NCBI GenBank assembly: GCA_035456105.1
Contig: DATIDV010000048.1
Location: 1-64,000 of the forward strand
Source of the DNA: Viridibacterium sp035456105
GTDB taxonomy: Bacteria; Pseudomonadota; Gammaproteobacteria; Burkholderiales; Rhodocyclaceae
Reading direction: 5' to 3'
Length of the DNA: 64,000 nucleotides
Both the position numbers and the translations under genes were made by a program. Shown here piece by piece: positions 34,112-43,074 of the stretch. Position 1 is the first letter of the stretch; each line of letters opens with the position of its first letter. Under the pieces are notes generated by a model. The model was not told the DNA's origin and made no database searches. It saw only the letters and a program-made list of their open reading frames with translations.

Positions 34112-34333
34112 TGACTCTGAAAGATGCGTAGTGCGGCAGTTGCCGCGTGAGAAGAACAGGCTTCGAAACATGGGTGGCAAGAACTCGTGACTGAAACCGC
34201 TGGCCATGCCCTGGCACGGGCGGCTGGTGCGGATTTGCAGGTTTTGGTACCTGCGCTCAGACCCTGCGCAGATCGTCTGCGGAACGCGCATGGCCGACCT
34301 ACAATTTAGGACGACTTAGCAAATTTTGCGATT

Positions 34334-34346
34334 GGACGTTTTGTCC
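34334..34346. promoter_or_regulatory. Small palindrome in the cyoA / MFS divergent region
   Basis: GGAC-GTTTT-GTCC, with an AGGAC repeat about 25 bases to the left (AATTTAGGACG), in an AT-rich part of the 304-base gap between divergent cyoA and the MFS gene. It could be an operator, but no known regulator is recognised, and it does not clearly match a RegA site. Confidence 0.3.
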
Positions 34347-34415
34347 TATGGCAAAAGATCGCGACTAGTGAGATTCTGAAATGTCTGCCGGCCCTGAAGC
34401 GAAGACCCGTACTCT

Positions 34416-35747
34416 ATGACCAGCATTACTCATCCAGAACCGCACTCCCCGACCCTTGCGCATGACGTGCCTGCCGCCGCGTCCGATCACGGCACGGTGA
34501 AGCCTGCCGAGATTGCCGTGGGCGTTATCGTCGGCCGCGCTTCCGAGTACTTCGATTTCTTCGTCTACGGCATTGCCTCCTGCCTGGTCTTCCCGGCGCT
34601 GTTCTTTCCGTTTGCGTCGCGTCTTGATGGCACGATCTACGCCTTTGTCATTTTTTCGTTTGCCTTCATTGCGCGCCCGATCGGCACTGCCGTCTCGATG
34701 GCCATTCAACGGCGCTGGGGGCGCGGCACCAAACTGACGATTGCGCTGTTCATGCTCGGCACCTCGACCGTGGGCATCGCCTTCCTGCCTGGCTATGAAA
34801 CGGCGGGCGCCTTGTCCATCGTGTTGTTGTCGGTGTTTCGCGTGGGCCAGGGGCTCGCGCTGGGCGGGTCGTGGGATGGCCTGCCGTCGCTGCTCGCACT
34901 CAATGCGCCGCCGAAGCGTCGTGGCTGGTACGCCATGCTCGGTCAGCTCGGTGCGCCGGTCGGCTTCATCCTGGCCAGCGGACTGTTTGCCTTCCTGCAC
35001 GCCAGCGTGCCTCTCGACGACTTCCTCTCCTGGGCCTGGCGCTACGCTTTCTTCGTGGCCTTCTCCATCAATGTCGTCGCGCTGTTCGCGCGTCTGCGCC
35101 TCGTCCTGACGCCAGAGTTTGAGCGTCTGCTCGACGAGCGCGATCTGGAGCCGGTGCATGTGCGCGAGCTGATTCGCGACAAGGGCACCCATCTGTGGAT
35201 CGGCGCCTTCGTGCCACTCGCCAGCTACGCCCTGTTCCACATCATCACGGTGTTCCCGCTGTCGTGGATCCTGTTGTTCACCCAGCAGTCGATCACTCAG
35301 TTCCTGATGGTGCAGATCGTTGGCGGCTTTCTTGGCGCGGCCGGCATCATCGCCTCCGGCAAGATTGCTGACCGCATCGGTCGTCGCTACACGATTGGCT
35401 CGCTGGCGGTCATGATCGGCGTGTTCAGCGGCTTTGCGCCGACGCTGCTGGGTAGCGGCACCCTGGGTCAGGACGTGTTCCTGCTGGTGGGCTTCACCTT
35501 GCTCGGCCTGTCGTACGGCCAGGCTTCCGGCGCCATGAATTCGAACTTCGGTCCGCGCTTCCGCTACACCGGCGCGGCCCTGACGGCGGATCTTGCCTGG
35601 CTGATCGGCGCTGCTTTTGCACCGCTGGTGGCCTTGGGCCTGTCTGCCCACTTCGGGCTCGCCTACGTCAGCGTCTATCTGCTGTCGGGTGCTGCCTGCA
35701 CCCTGGCCGCGCTGGGCATCAATCGCGCCATCGCCGGCGAAGACTGA
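34416..35747 (+). CDS. MFS transporter, metabolite:H+ symporter type
   Basis: 443 residues, twelve predicted membrane helices. The start GVIVGRASEYFDFFVYGIAS with the acidic residue after the Tyr, the loop RRWGRGTKLTIALFML and a middle repeat GKIADRIGRRYTIG belong to the metabolite:H+ symporter group (ProP/ShiA/KgtP-like). Substrate unknown. It is divergent from cyoA, a common neighbour in betaproteobacteria, which hints at shared regulation. Confidence 0.88.
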   Translation: MTSITHPEPHSPTLAHDVPAAASDHGTVKPAEIAVGVIVGRASEYFDFFVYGIASCLVFPALFFPFASRLDGTIYAFVIFSFAFIARPIGTAVSMAIQRRWGRGTKLTIALFMLGTSTVGIAFLPGYETAGALSIVLLSVFRVGQGLALGGSWDGLPSLLALNAPPKRRGWYAMLGQLGAPVGFILASGLFAFLHASVPLDDFLSWAWRYAFFVAFSINVVALFARLRLVLTPEFERLLDERDLEPVHVRELIRDKGTHLWIGAFVPLASYALFHIITVFPLSWILLFTQQSITQFLMVQIVGGFLGAAGIIASGKIADRIGRRYTIGSLAVMIGVFSGFAPTLLGSGTLGQDVFLLVGFTLLGLSYGQASGAMNSNFGPRFRYTGAALTADLAWLIGAAFAPLVALGLSAHFGLAYVSVYLLSGAACTLAALGINRAIAGED

Positions 35748-35756
35748 GGCGCAAGC

Positions 35757-35778
35757 CGGTGCACTGAGAGGTGCACCG
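35757..35778 (+). terminator. Possible terminator hairpin after the MFS gene
   Basis: CGGTGCAC-TGAGAG-GTGCACCG, a perfect 8-base stem ten bases past the MFS stop. No T-run follows, so it may be a stability hairpin rather than an intrinsic terminator. Confidence 0.4.
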
Positions 35779-36327
35779 AGGCGGGTCGGTCGTGACCTGC
35801 TTCGCGAAGCGGCGTGTTTGTTGACTCCCGCGTCACATGAGTCGCCCTGCTGATTTGCATCTGCGCAGGGCGATCGGCTTGCCTGCCAGATGCGTAATGT
35901 TGTCGGCATATCTGGCCGGCGCCAGCATCGGCCCCCACCATCCTTTCATACAGCCTGCGGAACACCTGCGCCGACATCCGGTCGGCCGGTATTTCGGCGA
36001 CCCCATGGTCACGTCCGTGACCTGCCTGAGAGCCTGTTTACGATCTTTGGAAACTCGTGAAATAGGGCTGGAATATTCTTGAAACGCTGCAAAGAAGCTC
36101 GTCATCCCGGCTTTCGCCGGGATGACGATGGTTTTACACAGATCGCGAACAGCTTCTGAGCGCTCCGCTCGCCAATTCTTCTGCGCAATATCGCTCGCTC
36201 ACGGGCCTCTCCATCGGCCTCCGATTTCATGGCCACGAAGTGTCTGCAAGGCCTTGCACGAGCCGCTGTGAAACCTGCTTATTGAGATAAGCATATCTGG
36301 ATTAATTGATTGATCCCACCCGTTGCT
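35779..36327. other. Long intergenic stretch with one REP-type palindrome
   Basis: No gene is supported here; the small open frames (for example 35837-36082 on the plus strand) have no ribosome site or protein character. At 36100-36127 lies CGTCATCCCGG-CTTT-CGCCGGGATGACG, a member of the dispersed palindrome family. At 36285-36298 AGATA-AGCA-TATCT is a small palindrome that could be an operator for the DUF1302 gene. Confidence 0.6.
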
Positions 36328-36349
36328 GGGGGGGATAGTGCCACCCCCC
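36328..36349 (+). promoter_or_regulatory. G6/C6 hairpin in the leader of the DUF1302 gene
   Basis: A run of seven G (36328-36334) and a run of six C (36344-36349) can pair into a strong stem with a loop of about nine bases. It lies 48 bases before the DUF1302 ATG, upstream of the AAGGGGAAGGG ribosome site, so it would be in the mRNA leader if transcription starts further up. Confidence 0.4.
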
Positions 36350-36396
36350 TTGCAGACAATGCCCTCCGGCAAAGAATCTTTTAAGGGGAAGGGTTT

Positions 36397-38151
36397 ATGG
36401 TGGAATCCAACAAGAAGAAAGCTCAGCTCAGGCTGCGGCCACTGGCAATTGCCATTGGCGTGCATTGCCTGACGATCGGCGGCGCACAGGCGTTTGAATT
36501 CGATACTGGCAATTCAGATGTGTCTGTCCGCTGGGACAACACCCTGCGCTACAACCTCGCGCAACGCGTTGAGGGGCGTAACAACAGCATCGCCAATGAT
36601 CCGAAATTCGACGAAGGCGATTACAAGTTTGACCGAGGCGACCTGGTGGCCAACCGGATCGATCTGTTGTCGGAACTGGACGTTGTCTACAAGAAGAATT
36701 TCGGCTTTCGCCTGAGCGGGGCCGGGTGGTATGACGCCGCTTACAATGACAAAGCGGTAACAAATCCGAATCTGCGCGACGCGTTTGGCCAGCCCGTGCC
36801 ATCCAGTTACGTGGGTAGCCAATACAGCGGCTATACGAAGCGCTATTACGTCGGCCCTGCCGGGGAGTTGCTGGACGCGTTCGTCTTCACGAACTTTGAC
36901 GCAGGCTCTGCCGCAGTCAAGGCCAGGCTGGGTCGTCACAGCGTTGTCTGGGGCGAGTCCCTGTTCCTCGGCGGTGCGATTCACAGCGTCTCCTATTCTC
37001 AAGTCCCGCTCGATCTGCAGAAGGGTTTTGCAACACCCGGGGTCGAAGCCAAGGAGTTGTTCCGTCCCCTGAATCAGATCTCCACCCAGGTGCAGCTCAC
37101 CAACGAACTGTCAGTGGCGGCCCAGTACTTCCTCGAGTGGGAGAACTTCCGCTTCCCGGAAGGTGGCACCTATCTGGGCCCGGCTGATTTCGCGTTCAAC
37201 GGCCCGGACAGGATTGTTCTGGCAACCCATCCGGCAGCGGGGGGGCTCGGCTATACGCGGGGCGATGCCGTGACGCCGAAAAACACGGGAGAGTTCGGTC
37301 TCAATACGCGCTGGTCTCCGGAGTTTCTCGATGGAACGCTGGGCGTCTACTACCGCCGCTACGCGGACAAGATTCCGCAAGTCCTTGTCACCAGCCTTGC
37401 CGCGGTCGGCGGGCAGCCGCTCGCTGCAAAGAGTCAGTATCAGGCGATCTATGCCGACAAGATCGATCTGTTTGGCATAAGTCTGGCCAAGAGTGTGGGC
37501 GGTGTCAGCGTGGGCGCCGAGCTTTCCTATCGCCACAACACGCCGCTGCTGTCGCAGACGCTGGGCAATGCCTCTGCGACCGGAACGCCGTCGCAGGGTG
37601 ATACGCCGGGGCCGCGTGGCAACACGGTTCACGCCTTGACCAACCTCATGGGGAATATCGCCAGCACGGATTTCTTTGACGCAGCGAGCTGGGCGACCGA
37701 AGTGACCTGGGCGCGCTGGACCGGCATCAGTAGCGGCGCAAACCTGTTCAACGGCGTCGGCTACAACGGCTGCCGCGGGCCATCGGCTGCTGCCGCTTCC
37801 GGGGACAAGTGGGATGGCTGCGCGACGCATGACTTTATTGGTCTGGCCGTGGCGTTCACGCCGACCTGGTATCAGGTCTTTCCGGGTGTCGACCTGTCCT
37901 TGCCGGCGAACTATTCGACGGGCCTGATGGGTAATGCGCCCGTGGCATTCGGTGGCAATGAAGGTCTCGGCAATTACAGCGTTGGTATCGCCGCAGACAT
38001 CTTCCAGAAGTACCGGGTGGATCTCAAATACGTCGACTACTTCGGTAAATACCGCACCAATGCTGCGGGAAACATAACGACCTTCAATGGCTTCACGACG
38101 GTTCTGAGCGATCGCGGTTTCGCGAGCCTGACGCTGAAGACGACGTTCTAA
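36397..38151 (+). CDS. DUF1302 outer-membrane protein
   Basis: 584 residues with a signal peptide ending near GGAQA (residue 31). DUF1302 marks are FEFDTGNSDVSVRWDNTLRY near the start, RLGRHSVVWGESLFLGGAIH and the C-terminal DRGFASLTLKTTF, ending in Phe as barrel proteins do. The family is predicted as an outer-membrane porin-like barrel and is often beside DUF1329 genes in strains that use hydrophobic or steroid compounds. It is the first gene of a plus-strand block. Confidence 0.9.
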   Translation: MVESNKKKAQLRLRPLAIAIGVHCLTIGGAQAFEFDTGNSDVSVRWDNTLRYNLAQRVEGRNNSIANDPKFDEGDYKFDRGDLVANRIDLLSELDVVYKKNFGFRLSGAGWYDAAYNDKAVTNPNLRDAFGQPVPSSYVGSQYSGYTKRYYVGPAGELLDAFVFTNFDAGSAAVKARLGRHSVVWGESLFLGGAIHSVSYSQVPLDLQKGFATPGVEAKELFRPLNQISTQVQLTNELSVAAQYFLEWENFRFPEGGTYLGPADFAFNGPDRIVLATHPAAGGLGYTRGDAVTPKNTGEFGLNTRWSPEFLDGTLGVYYRRYADKIPQVLVTSLAAVGGQPLAAKSQYQAIYADKIDLFGISLAKSVGGVSVGAELSYRHNTPLLSQTLGNASATGTPSQGDTPGPRGNTVHALTNLMGNIASTDFFDAASWATEVTWARWTGISSGANLFNGVGYNGCRGPSAAAASGDKWDGCATHDFIGLAVAFTPTWYQVFPGVDLSLPANYSTGLMGNAPVAFGGNEGLGNYSVGIAADIFQKYRVDLKYVDYFGKYRTNAAGNITTFNGFTTVLSDRGFASLTLKTTF

Positions 38152-38162
38152 GGAGAGTGAGC

Positions 38163-39509
38163 ATGTATTACGGAAAGACCACGCTTGTGGCCATCCTGGC
38201 GACGCTGATGAGCAGTCTGGTTCAGGCTGGAGTCAGCGCAGACGAAGCCAAGCAACTGGGCAACAGCCTGACTCCCATCGGTGCGGAAAAGGCCGGCAAC
38301 AAGGACAACAGCATTCCCGCCTACACCGGCGGGCTGACCACGCCGCCGGCCGGCTTCAAGGCGGGCGACGGCCAGCGTCCCGATCCCTTCGCGGGCGAGA
38401 AGCCGCTGTTCGTCATCGACGGCAAGAGCCAGGCCAACTACGCCGAGCTGCTGACGGAAGGCACCAAGGCGCTGTTGCAGAAGTACCCGGATTTCCGTGT
38501 CGACGTCTACAAGACGCAGCGCACGGTGGCCTTCCCGAAGTTTGTGGAAACCAATACCGCCAAGTGCGCGCAGTCGGCGCAGACGATCAACGATGGCCGC
38601 ACGATCCAGGGTTGCCACGCCGGCTTCCCGTTCCCGATTCCGAAGACCGGTTTCGAGGCCATCTGGAATCACCTCGTGCGCTACAACGGCGGCCCCTTCG
38701 TGTTTGACTACAAGAACTGGCATGTGAATTCGGCCGGTCGGCCGACGCTGGCCACCTCGGGTACGCTGTCCCAGCACTTCCCGTTCTGGGACAAGGACAA
38801 GGCTGACAACGGCATCTTCCTGCGCCAGCGCATCCTCTACACCGGCCCGGCGCGCCGCGTCGGTGAAGGCCTGCTGGTGGTCGACCCGCTGGACTTTGTC
38901 GACAAGGACAGGCGCGCCTGGGTCTACCTGCCGGGTCAGCGTCGCGTGAAGGTGGCGCCGGACATCGCCCACGACACGCCTAACCCTGGTTCGGGCGGCA
39001 CGGCCACCTTCGACGATGCCTATCTGTTCAGTGGCTCGCTCGACCGCTTCGACTTCAAGCTGATCGGCAAGAAGGAAGTGATCGTGCCTTACAACACCTA
39101 TCGGCTGTCCTTCCATACGTCTGCCGAGCAGGCGCTCAAGCCGAACTTCGTCAATCCGGATGCCGTGCGCTGGGAGCGCCATCGCGTGTGGGTGGTCGAG
39201 GCGAACCTGCGTGAAGGCAAGCGCCACGTGTACAGCAAACGTCGCTTCTACCTCGACGAGGACAGCTGGACCATCGTCGCCTCCGAGGCCTATGACGCGC
39301 GTGGCCAGATCTATCGCGCCGGCTATGCCTACCAGACGCCGCTGTACGACCTGCCGGCGCCCTATGCCGACCTGCACGCGATCTACGACCTCGTTGGTGG
39401 CGGCTACAGCCTGATCGGTCACACGGCCGACACGGGTGGGGTCAAGTCCGGCGTGACCGCCGAACGCGACTGGACGCCTGACGCGCTGGCCGGTGGGGGC
39501 ATTCGTTGA
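38163..39509 (+). CDS. DUF1329 periplasmic/outer-membrane protein
   Basis: 448 residues from the ATG at 38163, seven bases after AAGGAG. A signal peptide (YGKTTLVAILATLMSSLVQA) leads to the DUF1329 fold, recognised by GNKDNSIPAYTGGLTTPPAG, PLDFVDKDRRAWVYLPGQRR and DEDSWTIVASEAYDARGQIY. The fold resembles lipoprotein-carrier (LolA/LolB-like) proteins, so a hydrophobic ligand is plausible. Paired with the DUF1302 gene as in many proteobacteria. Confidence 0.9.
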   Translation: MYYGKTTLVAILATLMSSLVQAGVSADEAKQLGNSLTPIGAEKAGNKDNSIPAYTGGLTTPPAGFKAGDGQRPDPFAGEKPLFVIDGKSQANYAELLTEGTKALLQKYPDFRVDVYKTQRTVAFPKFVETNTAKCAQSAQTINDGRTIQGCHAGFPFPIPKTGFEAIWNHLVRYNGGPFVFDYKNWHVNSAGRPTLATSGTLSQHFPFWDKDKADNGIFLRQRILYTGPARRVGEGLLVVDPLDFVDKDRRAWVYLPGQRRVKVAPDIAHDTPNPGSGGTATFDDAYLFSGSLDRFDFKLIGKKEVIVPYNTYRLSFHTSAEQALKPNFVNPDAVRWERHRVWVVEANLREGKRHVYSKRRFYLDEDSWTIVASEAYDARGQIYRAGYAYQTPLYDLPAPYADLHAIYDLVGGGYSLIGHTADTGGVKSGVTAERDWTPDALAGGGIR

Positions 39510-39562
39510 AGCAGAAGCAATCCCAGCCACGGGGCGCGCGCATCGCGTCTCGTGGTTTTTTC

Positions 39563-40636
39563 ATGACATCGGCAAAGCGCTTGGTGTCGGCGTGCCTGCT
39601 CGGGCTGGCTTCCGTCAGTCTGCAGGCCGCTCCCTCGACGAGCCTGCGTGACCCGCTGAAGGTGCCTGCCGCGCAGTCCACGTTGGCGGCGCGCAGCTTG
39701 ATCCAGGGCCTGGCGCGCGCCGGCAATCGCGTGGTCGCGGTTGGCCAGCGCGGTCACATCCTCTATTCCGACGATCAGGGTCTGAGCTGGCAACAGGCCG
39801 AAGTGCCTGTCAGCTCGGACCTGCTCGCGGTGCATTTCCCGAGTGCCACACAGGGCTGGGCTGTCGGTCATGACGGCGTCGTATTGCACACGGCCGATGC
39901 CGGCGGCAGCTGGCAGGTCCAGCTGACCGGGCAGGGCATGGCCGCGCTGCTGCGCGCGGCCTATACGCCGGCACGCGTTGCGGCACTCGGCCTTGCTGCT
40001 GCCGAGGCCAGCGCCCTGCAGGCTGACGCCGAGCGACTGGCTGCGCAAGGCGCCGAGAATCCGCTGCTGGCCGTGTGGTTCGCGGACGAGCGCACGGGTT
40101 TCGCGGTAGGCGCCTTCAACCTGATATTCAGAACAGATAACGGCGGCAAGACCTGGGAGCCGTGGTTCCACCGCACTGTGAATCCGCAGCGTCTGCACTT
40201 CTACGCCATCGCCGCGGGGCCGCAAGGCCTGCTGCTGGCGGGCGAGCAGGGCATCATGCTGCGCCTCGACGATAAGGCGCAACGCTTCCTGCCCTATGAC
40301 ACCGGCTATCGCGGCAGCTTCTTCGGTCTGCAAGCGGTAGGCGCGAATACCTATGCCTTCGGGCTGCGCGGACATCTCTATCGTGCCGGGCCCGGCGCGG
40401 ACTGGAGCCGCGTCGACAGTGGTCTCGCCGACGGTCTCGTGGCAGCCGCAGCCTGCCCGGCCGGCGGCTGGCTGCTGGCCTCGCAGTCGGGGCGCGTTGT
40501 CGTCAACGCCGGCGAGGCCAATCGCCCTGTGCGCCAGCTCTCGCCCGGCGTGCCCGTGTCGGCCGTCCTCTGTCTTGCTGATGGCCAGCCTCTGATTGCT
40601 GGCGCAGCCGGCTTGCGCAAGGTGGCCCTGCCATGA
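39563..40636 (+). CDS. YCF48-like beta-propeller protein
   Basis: 357 residues from the ATG at 39563 (a TTG at 39506 overlapping the previous stop is possible). A signal peptide ends near VSLQAAPS. Repeats of the sialidase/YCF48 type follow: GQRGHILYSDDQGLSWQQAE, HDGVVLHTADAGGSWQVQ and FNLIFRTDNGGKTWEPW, that is, three DxGxxW blocks. In photosynthetic organisms such proteins assist photosystem II assembly; here it is more likely an envelope partner of the RND protein that follows with overlapping ATGA. Confidence 0.85.
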   Translation: MTSAKRLVSACLLGLASVSLQAAPSTSLRDPLKVPAAQSTLAARSLIQGLARAGNRVVAVGQRGHILYSDDQGLSWQQAEVPVSSDLLAVHFPSATQGWAVGHDGVVLHTADAGGSWQVQLTGQGMAALLRAAYTPARVAALGLAAAEASALQADAERLAAQGAENPLLAVWFADERTGFAVGAFNLIFRTDNGGKTWEPWFHRTVNPQRLHFYAIAAGPQGLLLAGEQGIMLRLDDKAQRFLPYDTGYRGSFFGLQAVGANTYAFGLRGHLYRAGPGADWSRVDSGLADGLVAAAACPAGGWLLASQSGRVVVNAGEANRPVRQLSPGVPVSAVLCLADGQPLIAGAAGLRKVALP

Positions 40637-43056
40637 GCCACACACCTTCATCCGGGCAGGACCTGCCGCCGCAGGTCACGCTCGACGAATTCAATCTGCA
40701 TTCCGGTTCGGCGCTGGAGCGGGCCATCTTCAACCATCGGCGCTGGGTGCTGGCGCTGTGCCTGTTGGTAAGCCTCGTGCTGGGTTGGGGCGCGGCGACG
40801 CGCCTGGATTTCAATGCCAGCTACGAACGGATGATGCCGCAGGGCCACCCGTTCATCGTCAACTACCAGGAGTACCGCGAGGAACTGCGCGGCCTCGGCA
40901 ACGTGCTGCGCATCGTCGTCGAGAATACCGAGGGTGACATCTTCGATCCGGGCTATCAGGCGAAGCTGCGCGAGATCAACGACGAACTGTTCCTCACGCC
41001 GGGCGTCGACCGCGTCTGGCTGAAGTCCCTATGGACGCCCTCGGTGCGCTGGACCGAAGTGACCGAAGAGGGTTTTCGTGGCGGCCCGGTGATGCCGCAG
41101 TCATACGATGGCAGCGCGCAGGCGGGTGAGCAGCTGCGCCTCAACATCGCCCGCGCCGGCATTATCGGTCGCCTGGTGGGCGCCGACTTCCGTTCCAGCA
41201 TGATCCTCGTGCCGCTGCTGGACAAGGATCCCGCAAGCGGGCAGGCGATCGACTATCGCGCGCTGTCGCAGGCGCTCGAAAGCAAGGTGCGTCAGCGCTT
41301 CGAGGCAAGCGATGGCAAGGGACCGCAGCTGCGCATCCACATGGTCGGTTTCGCCAAGGTGGTCGGCGATCTGATTGACGGCCTCTACCAGGTACTCGGC
41401 TACTTCCTCATCTCCGCCGCCATCGCGACGGCGATCCTGCTGTGGCACACGCGCTGCCTGCGCAGCACCTTGCTGGTCATTGGCGCGTCGCTCGTGGCGG
41501 TGCTGTGGCAGCTCGGCATAGTCGGCTGGCTGGGCTACGGGTTGGACCCCTTCTCGATCCTGGTGCCCTTCCTGATCTTCGCCATCGGCGTGTCGCACGG
41601 CGCACAGAAGATGAACGGCATCATGCAGGACATCGGCCGCGGCGCGCACCGGCTGGTGGCAGCGCGCCACACCTTCCGCCGTCTCTTCATTGCCGGCCTG
41701 ACTGCCCTGCTCGCCGACGCAGTCGGCTTCGCGGTGCTGATGGCGATCGACATCCCCGTCATCCGCGACCTCACGCTGACCGCCAGCATCGGCGTGGCGG
41801 CGCTGATCTTTACCAATCTGATCCTGCTGCCTGTGCTGTTGTCATATGTGGGCGTGAGTCGCGGGGCCGCGGCGCGCAGCCTACACGCCGAGCGTGCCGG
41901 GCAGACGGGTTGGCTCGACGGTCTCTCGCGCTTCACCGAGCGGCGCTGGGCTAGCGCTGCCTTGCTGGTCGCCGGCCTGCTGACGCTGGGCGGTTTCGTG
42001 CTGAGCCTGCAGTTGCAGACGGGCGACCTCGAGGCCGGTGCGCCGGAGCTGCGTGCCGATTCGCGCTACAACCGCGACAACGCCTACGTCGGGGCCCACT
42101 ACAGCCTGTCCAGCGACCAGTTCGCCGTGATCGTGAAGACGCCTCCCGACGCTTGCGCGAGTTACCGCACCCTGGTCGAGGCCGATCGTCTGGCCTGGGC
42201 GCTGCGCCAGACCGAGGGCGTGCAGATGACCGCCTTCCTCGGCGACACGGTGCGCCAGATCACGGCGGGCTCCAACGAGGGCAACCCGAAGTGGCTGACG
42301 CTGTCGCGCAATCAGGACGTACTCAATTACGGCGCGCAACAGGCTTCGGTACTGACGCCCGACCTGTTCAACAATGACTGCTCGGTGATGCCTGTCATCG
42401 CCTACCTGCAGGACCATCGCGCAGCCACGCTGGAAGGCGTGGTGGCGGTGGCCGACCGCTTCGCGCGGGCGCATCCGGGGTCAGACACGCAGTTCCTCCT
42501 GGCAGCGGGCAATGCCGGCATCGAGGCAGCTACCAACAGCGTCGTCGAAGCGGCCAGCCACAGCATGCTGCTCTACGTGTATGGCGCGGTGATCCTGTTG
42601 TGCTTCGTCACCTTCCGCGACTGGCGTGCGGTCGTCGTGGCGGTGCTGCCACTGGTGATGACATCGGTATTGTGCGAGGCGCTGATGGTGCTGCTCGGCA
42701 TCGGCGTCAAGGTCGCGACCCTGCCGGTCATCGCATTGGGCGTGGGGATCGGCGTGGACTATGCGTTGTATCTGCTGAGCATACAGCTGGCGCGCCAGCA
42801 TGCTGGCGAGACGCTCGCCGAGGCTTACCGTGGGTCATTGCGCTTCACCGGCAAGGTCGTTGCGCTGGTCGGCGTCACGCTTGCCGCGAGCGTCGTTACC
42901 TGGGCCTGGTCGCCGATCAAGTTCCAGGCCGACATGGGCATCCTGCTGACCTTCATGTTGCTGTGGAACATGCTCGGCGCGCTCGTGCTCATTCCGGCCC
43001 TGTCCCATTTCCTGTTGCGTCGTGTCGGCACGCGTCCGGCACAAAACCCGTCCTGA
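40633..43056 (+). CDS. RND/MMPL family transporter
   Basis: 807 residues in two homologous halves, each with one N-terminal helix, a periplasmic domain and a six-helix bundle. The first helix is RWVLALCLLVSLVLGWGAAT; the first bundle includes LVPFLIFAIGVSHGAQKMNG; the second has PVIALGVGIGVDYALYLLSI with the acidic residue of MMPL proteins. MMPL relatives export or import lipids, hopanoids and other hydrophobic molecules. It belongs with the DUF1302/DUF1329/YCF48 genes, probably as one envelope trafficking system. Confidence 0.9.
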   Translation: MSHTPSSGQDLPPQVTLDEFNLHSGSALERAIFNHRRWVLALCLLVSLVLGWGAATRLDFNASYERMMPQGHPFIVNYQEYREELRGLGNVLRIVVENTEGDIFDPGYQAKLREINDELFLTPGVDRVWLKSLWTPSVRWTEVTEEGFRGGPVMPQSYDGSAQAGEQLRLNIARAGIIGRLVGADFRSSMILVPLLDKDPASGQAIDYRALSQALESKVRQRFEASDGKGPQLRIHMVGFAKVVGDLIDGLYQVLGYFLISAAIATAILLWHTRCLRSTLLVIGASLVAVLWQLGIVGWLGYGLDPFSILVPFLIFAIGVSHGAQKMNGIMQDIGRGAHRLVAARHTFRRLFIAGLTALLADAVGFAVLMAIDIPVIRDLTLTASIGVAALIFTNLILLPVLLSYVGVSRGAAARSLHAERAGQTGWLDGLSRFTERRWASAALLVAGLLTLGGFVLSLQLQTGDLEAGAPELRADSRYNRDNAYVGAHYSLSSDQFAVIVKTPPDACASYRTLVEADRLAWALRQTEGVQMTAFLGDTVRQITAGSNEGNPKWLTLSRNQDVLNYGAQQASVLTPDLFNNDCSVMPVIAYLQDHRAATLEGVVAVADRFARAHPGSDTQFLLAAGNAGIEAATNSVVEAASHSMLLYVYGAVILLCFVTFRDWRAVVVAVLPLVMTSVLCEALMVLLGIGVKVATLPVIALGVGIGVDYALYLLSIQLARQHAGETLAEAYRGSLRFTGKVVALVGVTLAASVVTWAWSPIKFQADMGILLTFMLLWNMLGALVLIPALSHFLLRRVGTRPAQNPS

Positions 43057-43074
43057 AGTTTCCGGAGGTATCCG

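Noticed and set aside
34365..35909. 514-codon minus-strand open frame opposite the MFS gene
   Set aside because: Charged, low-complexity translation typical of antisense frames; the plus-strand MFS protein is clear.
35837..36082. 81-codon plus-strand frame in the gap after the MFS gene
   Set aside because: No ribosome site, no recognisable protein character, lies in a region with repeat debris.
38148..39530. 460-codon minus-strand open frame opposite the DUF1329 gene
   Set aside because: Antisense shadow; the plus-strand product has signal peptide, ribosome site and family blocks.
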